Shown here: piece after piece, positions 5,865-8,995 of the stretch
How positions within the stretch are numbered: the stretch's first letter is position 1
Layout of the letters: each line of letters opens with the position of its first letter
Assembly (NCBI GenBank): GCA_029776125.1
Contig: JARVJS010000016.1
Span: forward strand, 1 to 8,995
Direction: 5' to 3'
Source: Nitrososphaeria archaeon
GTDB taxonomy: Archaea; Thermoproteota; Nitrososphaeria; JACIWG01
DNA: 8,995 nt
Program-made: the position numbers and the translations under genes
Notes under the pieces: generated by a model
What the model saw: the letters and a program-made list of their open reading frames with translations, nothing else
Database searches by the model: none
What the model was told of the DNA's origin: nothing

Positions 5865-6665
5865 ATGCAAGAAATTTCATTGAAAAGAAACCAGTTATTA
5901 TACAGTTTAATAAACAAATATTCTGGTGTGATTTTAAGGTCTCCAATGTATACTGTAGTAGTAGACCCAACATTAGAAGAAATTGACGAAAGCAAGCTAG
6001 CTAACGTAGATTTAATTCTTATAACACATGAACATGAACATCATTTAGATGAAAATGCTGTTTCCAGGATTATTAAGAGCTATAAAAAACCAAAAGAAAC
6101 ATTTTCTGAAGAAAGTAAAATAATAGAGGTAATAACTCAGACTGAGCAGGCAGATGATGAAAAGAAAGAGACTACGAAGGAAAGAGAAACTGAAAGTGCT
6201 GAAGAAGGACCACTTGTAGTATGTAATATGGCTTCAGCTGTGCTCGTTAAACATATTGTTCCAAGAGGAAATTTAAAGATTTTAAGACCTGGGGATGAGT
6301 TTAACCATGAGATGATTACTATTAAAGCTTTCGAAAGCAATCATCCTTCTGCAACATCCCCACTTACTTACTTAATTGTTTTTGAAAATGGAGTAAAAAT
6401 ATACCACGCGAGCGACTCTATGCCAAATGAAGATATGAAAAAAATAGGTGTTAATGAGAAGCCAGATATTGCATTTGTGCCTATAGGCCTAGATCCTGGA
6501 ATAAACTACAAAGTTGGAGTTGAAATAACATTAAGAGTCATGCCAAAACTTGTCATACCTTACCACGGTACAGAGTTTAAAAGATTTGAAAATGAAATGA
6601 AGAAAAAAAGACCGGATATCAGAATAGACATAAAAAAAATTGGAGAGGTTGGAATATATGAATAA
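5865..6665 (+). CDS. UlaG-like metallo-beta-lactamase-fold protein
   Basis: A 266-residue member of the UlaG-like branch of metal-dependent hydrolases; the substrate is unknown. The strand DLILIT leads into H55-E-H57-E-H59-H60-L-D62. The family motif is HxHxDH, so His59 stands where the aspartate ligand normally is. Other metal ligands are in place: His160 (SNHPS), Asp184 (HASDS) and His234 (PYHGTEF). A charged insertion rich in Glu, Lys and Thr (about 75-110) separates the metal motif from the next conserved strand; it is probably a disordered loop. GTG at 5844 would add seven residues; ATG 5865 is preferred from the promoter distance and the AAGGAAAG just before it. The stop overlaps the next gene by 8 bp, so the two are likely co-translated. 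Catalytic competence is uncertain. Confidence 0.85.
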   Translation: MQEISLKRNQLLYSLINKYSGVILRSPMYTVVVDPTLEEIDESKLANVDLILITHEHEHHLDENAVSRIIKSYKKPKETFSEESKIIEVITQTEQADDEKKETTKERETESAEEGPLVVCNMASAVLVKHIVPRGNLKILRPGDEFNHEMITIKAFESNHPSATSPLTYLIVFENGVKIYHASDSMPNEDMKKIGVNEKPDIAFVPIGLDPGINYKVGVEITLRVMPKLVIPYHGTEFKRFENEMKKKRPDIRIDIKKIGEVGIYE

Positions 6666-7230
6666 AAAGAGTATACTCTTAAAAGAAATAATAAGATCTG
6701 ACGCGTTACAATTTGGAATGTTTGAGGATTCTGAAGGAAATGTTGTACCGTATTACTTAGATTTAACTAGATTATGGAAAATTCCAGAGCTATTAAGGAC
6801 TGTTGGAGAACTAATTTCAGAAGACCTTAAAGAACAAGAAGAAGCGAAAATTGTGTGCGGCGCGGGTTATACAGGAGCTCCTCTTGCCACGATCGTTTCA
6901 CAACTTCTTAAAAAGCCACTTATAGTAGTCTCAGAAAACGAGATCTTTGGCTCATTAGAACCTGGAGCAAAAGTTATGATAATTGATGATGTTATAGCAA
7001 CTGGTAATAAAGCAAGTAAAATAGTAAAAAGAGTTATTTTTGAAGGTGGGCAACCTTATATTTATGTTGTAGTATTAGACAAAAAAACGGGAGGAAGCAG
7101 TAAGCTAATCCAAATGAATGTTAAGTTCTTTAGTTTATTTTCCTTTGAAGAGCTTATTACAAAAGCTTATGAACTTGGAGTAATAGGCGAAGAAGAACTT
7201 AAAGCACTAAAAGAGAATCAAAAGAAATGA
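6658..7230 (+). CDS. Orotate phosphoribosyltransferase-like PRTase lacking the catalytic loop
   Basis: A 190-residue type I phosphoribosyltransferase fold. The N-terminal segment LQFGMFEDSEGNVVPYYLDL (17-36) matches the OPRT pattern (FG-x-F-x-L-x-SG-x-x-SPYY-x-D). CGAGYTGAPLA aligns with the PPi loop, and VMIIDDVIATGNK (106-118) is the PRPP-binding signature with its two aspartates. OPRTs carry between these a flexible loop with catalytic Lys and His (K-x-x-x-HG-x-x-x-x-IEG). Here VVSENEIFGSLEPG runs almost straight into the PRPP strand, so the loop is deleted. It may bind PRPP or a nucleotide without forming OMP, as in regulatory OPRT-like proteins such as haloarchaeal GfcR, though no helix-turn-helix is present here. 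ATG 6658 is chosen with upstream GGAGAGGT; it overlaps the UlaG-like gene by 8 bp. It is convergent with the next gene, 10 bp away. Confidence 0.85.
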   Translation: MNKKSILLKEIIRSDALQFGMFEDSEGNVVPYYLDLTRLWKIPELLRTVGELISEDLKEQEEAKIVCGAGYTGAPLATIVSQLLKKPLIVVSENEIFGSLEPGAKVMIIDDVIATGNKASKIVKRVIFEGGQPYIYVVVLDKKTGGSSKLIQMNVKFFSLFSFEELITKAYELGVIGEEELKALKENQKK

Positions 7231-7240
7231 GCTTGAAAAG

Positions 7241-7918
7241 TTATGATACTAATTGTAGGACTTCTTCTTCTATGAATGCAAATAGGTCTTCAACGCCAAC
7301 TTTATTGAAAATGGTTACAACACAATCTCTTGTAATTCCAACAACATAATTGTTTTTTGCTGAAGTCAATACAGTGTACCATATTTTTCCTCTTTCCATG
7401 TAATCGGCATACAAGTTAGTATCAGATAGCGAAGGGCCATAAAGAGAAATTTTTTCAAGGTTTGGAAGGTTTAGACCATCAAAGAAAATAACTTTCGTTG
7501 AACTTGAATTTTGTTTTTGGTACTTCGCGAGAACTTCAGGAGAGATTTCAGCATTAACTATTCCTCCAACCGTTAAAAAAAGTATATTTGAAAAAAGGTT
7601 AGCAACTGAATTTGCAACTTGCTTTTTTTCAGCAACAATTAAGAATAGGAACTTATTTTTAATTTTAAACATAAAGGGAACTTTTATTGTTTTGAAGGAA
7701 ACCTGAAGAGTTCCTCTTTGAAATAGCCTGATTATGCTGTCTTTATATAAATCGCCGAAGACCTTATCATCTTTTATGTTTAAATCTTTTATTTCAGTTA
7801 ATAAAGATAGGTTAAATTCTTCTATATGGTCTTCTTGTCTATAGTTAGTTAGTTTTTCGATTAAAACATCAATAGGGATTTTTTCAACAACTTTAAAGAC
7901 TTTTCCTGCGAGAACCAG
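7241..7918 (-). CDS. Unrecognised conserved-looking protein with probable CTG start, divergent from the SMC-like gene
   Basis: I do not recognise this 225-residue protein. The frame runs from the stop at 7241-7243 up to in-frame stops TGA-TAG at 7927-7922. Between them the only ATG is internal (7672, codon 83), and there is no GTG or TTG upstream of it. CTG at 7918 has AAGGTGAT 5 nt upstream, a near-perfect archaeal Shine-Dalgarno, and sits about 18 nt past the transcript start predicted from the TATA at 7954-7971. The predicted protein opens (M)VLAGKVFKVVEKIP. Residues about 75-115 form alternating strands and helices around a hydrophobic core (KFLFLIVAEKKQVANSVANL), and the C-terminus (IWYTVLTSAKNNYVVGITRD onward) looks like a compact alpha/beta domain. 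There is no signal peptide. The shared promoter suggests a role linked to the SMC-like ATPase. A 5' sequencing frameshift is the alternative to CTG initiation. Confidence 0.7.
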   Translation of the reverse strand: MVLAGKVFKVVEKIPIDVLIEKLTNYRQEDHIEEFNLSLLTEIKDLNIKDDKVFGDLYKDSIIRLFQRGTLQVSFKTIKVPFMFKIKNKFLFLIVAEKKQVANSVANLFSNILFLTVGGIVNAEISPEVLAKYQKQNSSSTKVIFFDGLNLPNLEKISLYGPSLSDTNLYADYMERGKIWYTVLTSAKNNYVVGITRDCVVTIFNKVGVEDLFAFIEEEVLQLVS

Positions 7919-7923
7919 CTTCT

Positions 7924-7931
7924 ATCACCTT
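7924..7931 (-). promoter_or_regulatory. Ribosome binding site deciding the CTG start
   Basis: Minus-strand AAGGTGAT complements the 3' end of archaeal 16S rRNA (SD core GGAGGTGAT) and lies five bases before CTG 7918. It overlaps the stops TGA and TAG of a four-codon in-frame mini-ORF that begins at ATG 7939. Confidence 0.55.
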
Positions 7932-7953
7932 ACCACCATTGTTTTATGGTCTC

Positions 7954-7971
7954 ATAAAAATATATTTTTAT
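7954..7971. promoter_or_regulatory. Perfectly palindromic bidirectional TATA element
   Basis: ATAAAAATATATTTTTAT is identical to its own reverse complement over 18 bp. Its centre (7962.5) is 44 bp from the minus-strand CTG start at 7918 and 41 bp from the plus-strand ATG at 8004. One symmetric TATA box therefore fits both divergent genes, with leaders of about 16-18 nt each. Confidence 0.6.
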
Positions 7972-8003
7972 CTTCTTTTAGAAAGGCAATGTAACTGGTA
8001 GCT

Positions 8004-8995
8004 ATGCAAAAAAACTTGGAGAATTCTCAAGAGCCTGTACTGCTTTTAAAAGAAATGATACTTGAAAATTTTATGGCTTATAAGTATGCTAGAATCCAGC
8101 TAAATCCAGGACTAAATTTAATCTTGGGACCAAATGGAGCAGGAAAATCCTCATTACTTCTAGCTCTATCTGTTGCTCTTGGACAGGCACATACTGAAAG
8201 AAGCAGAAAACTTAGCGACCTAATAAGGTGGGGAGAAGAAATAGCAAGAGTAACTTTAATATTTGACAATAGGCCAATTAATGGAAAAAGACCAAGTCAA
8301 AAAATAAGAAGTGATGAACTGATTATAACCAAGTACATAAGAAAAGATGGAGAGTATTGGCATCAAATCAATTTTAAACCAGTGACTAAGATAGAAGTTC
8401 AAGAAATTATTAACTCATTTGGAATTGATCCAGACAATATGCTGATCATAATGCAACAGTACATGATCGAACAAATAGTAAGGATGAGCCCACAAGAAAA
8501 ACTTCAATCAATCGAAAGAGCTCTCGGTTTAGTAAGTTTTAGAGAGAAAATAAATGATGCAAAAATTAAGCTACAGAGTACTGTAGGAGAGGAGAAGGTT
8601 GTAGTAACACTACTTTCGGAAGCTGAAAAAACATTAAACAAGTGGAAAGAAGAAGTAAACAAACTAACAAAAAGAGATAGTCTCAGACTTAGGCTAGAAG
8701 AACTAGAGATTGAGCTTTTGTGGTATAAGAGAGAGAATATGAATCAAATAAAAGAGGAAAACGAAAAAAAATATGAAAGTATCAAAAACAAGTTAAAAGA
8801 GATTGAGGCACTTTTAAGTAGATACTCAGCACAACTAAAAGAAAAATCAAAGAAAAACCAAAAAGAAAAAGAAAGAAAAAAAAAAGAAAACGATAACATA
8901 AAGAGAGAGACTTATGCAACTCAGCTGAGGTATGCCCTGAAAGATTATATAAAGTTAAGGGTAAGAAGAGCAATAATTAGAAAAACACAAAAAAT
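8004..8995 (+). CDS. Smc5/6-like (Rad50/SMC family) ATPase, N-terminal part, truncated by window end
   Basis: The first 330 codons of a long SMC-family protein, open at the right edge. The N-terminal ATPase lobe has the family opening LENFMAY...LNLILGPNGAGKSS, with Walker A GPNGAGKS at 42-49. Then come SRKLSDLIRWGEEIARVTLIFDN (67-89) and F-G-I-DPDNMLIIMQQ, with the Q-loop Gln at 151. The S-x-K-L-x-D-x-I-x-x-G-x-x-x-A segment is characteristic of Smc5/Smc6 rather than Smc1-4 or Rad50. From about residue 185 the chain becomes a highly charged coiled coil. No Rad50 zinc hook is visible in this part. Walker B, the signature motif and the hinge must lie beyond the window. Such proteins act in chromosome organisation or recombinational repair. 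ATG 8004 fits the shared TATA box; an internal ATG at 8055 is the alternative. Confidence 0.9.
   Translation, partial: MQKNLENSQEPVLLLKEMILENFMAYKYARIQLNPGLNLILGPNGAGKSSLLLALSVALGQAHTERSRKLSDLIRWGEEIARVTLIFDNRPINGKRPSQKIRSDELIITKYIRKDGEYWHQINFKPVTKIEVQEIINSFGIDPDNMLIIMQQYMIEQIVRMSPQEKLQSIERALGLVSFREKINDAKIKLQSTVGEEKVVVTLLSEAEKTLNKWKEEVNKLTKRDSLRLRLEELEIELLWYKRENMNQIKEENEKKYESIKNKLKEIEALLSRYSAQLKEKSKKNQKEKERKKKENDNIKRETYATQLRYALKDYIKLRVRRAIIRKTQK

Overview
The window is AT-rich archaeal DNA. Evidence for Archaea: a group II chaperonin, RNA polymerase subunit Rpo6, an Alba chromatin protein, an Ard1-type N-terminal acetyltransferase, T-rich terminators, and TATA/BRE promoters a fixed 25-45 bp upstream of starts. 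Alba and Ard1 look most like crenarchaeal/TACK versions, and the Smc5/6-like ATPase fits that breadth. I therefore infer a probably thermophilic TACK-group archaeon, without naming a genus. The DNA is densely coding, with no IS elements, phage genes or tRNA genes that I can see.

Layout. 1-120: a leftward promoter at the edge and a solitary GC-rich hairpin built like a CRISPR repeat. 175-390: a small SHOCT-like coiled-coil protein. 572-2848 (+): an information-processing block of divergent chaperonin, rpo6 (overlapping by 4 bp) and alba (own promoter). 2849-3068: gene-free convergent gap. 3069-3545 (-): Ard1-like acetyltransferase, divergent from a site-2-protease-like membrane peptidase (3665-4753, +). 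4772-5794 (-): a protein with faint LarA/DUF2088 similarity, divergent from an overlapping pair (5865-7230, +) of a UlaG-like metallo-beta-lactamase-fold protein and an orotate-phosphoribosyltransferase-like protein. 7241-7918 (-): an unrecognised protein that appears to start at CTG, divergent from the first 330 codons of an Smc5/6-like (Rad50-like) ATPase (8004 to the window end). These last two share one perfectly palindromic TATA element.

The most notable theme is a run of conserved folds whose catalytic residues are altered. The chaperonin has Ser and Lys where the two ATPase aspartates belong. The UlaG-like protein has HxHxHH instead of HxHxDH. The OPRT-like protein keeps the PRPP-binding loop but lacks the catalytic flexible loop. 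The LarA-like protein retains only peripheral motifs. The other strong points are the CTG start with a good Shine-Dalgarno and the symmetric bidirectional promoter of the SMC locus. No defence island or obvious new multi-gene system is visible; the closest candidates are the SMC/unknown-gene pair and the solitary CRISPR-repeat-like hairpin.
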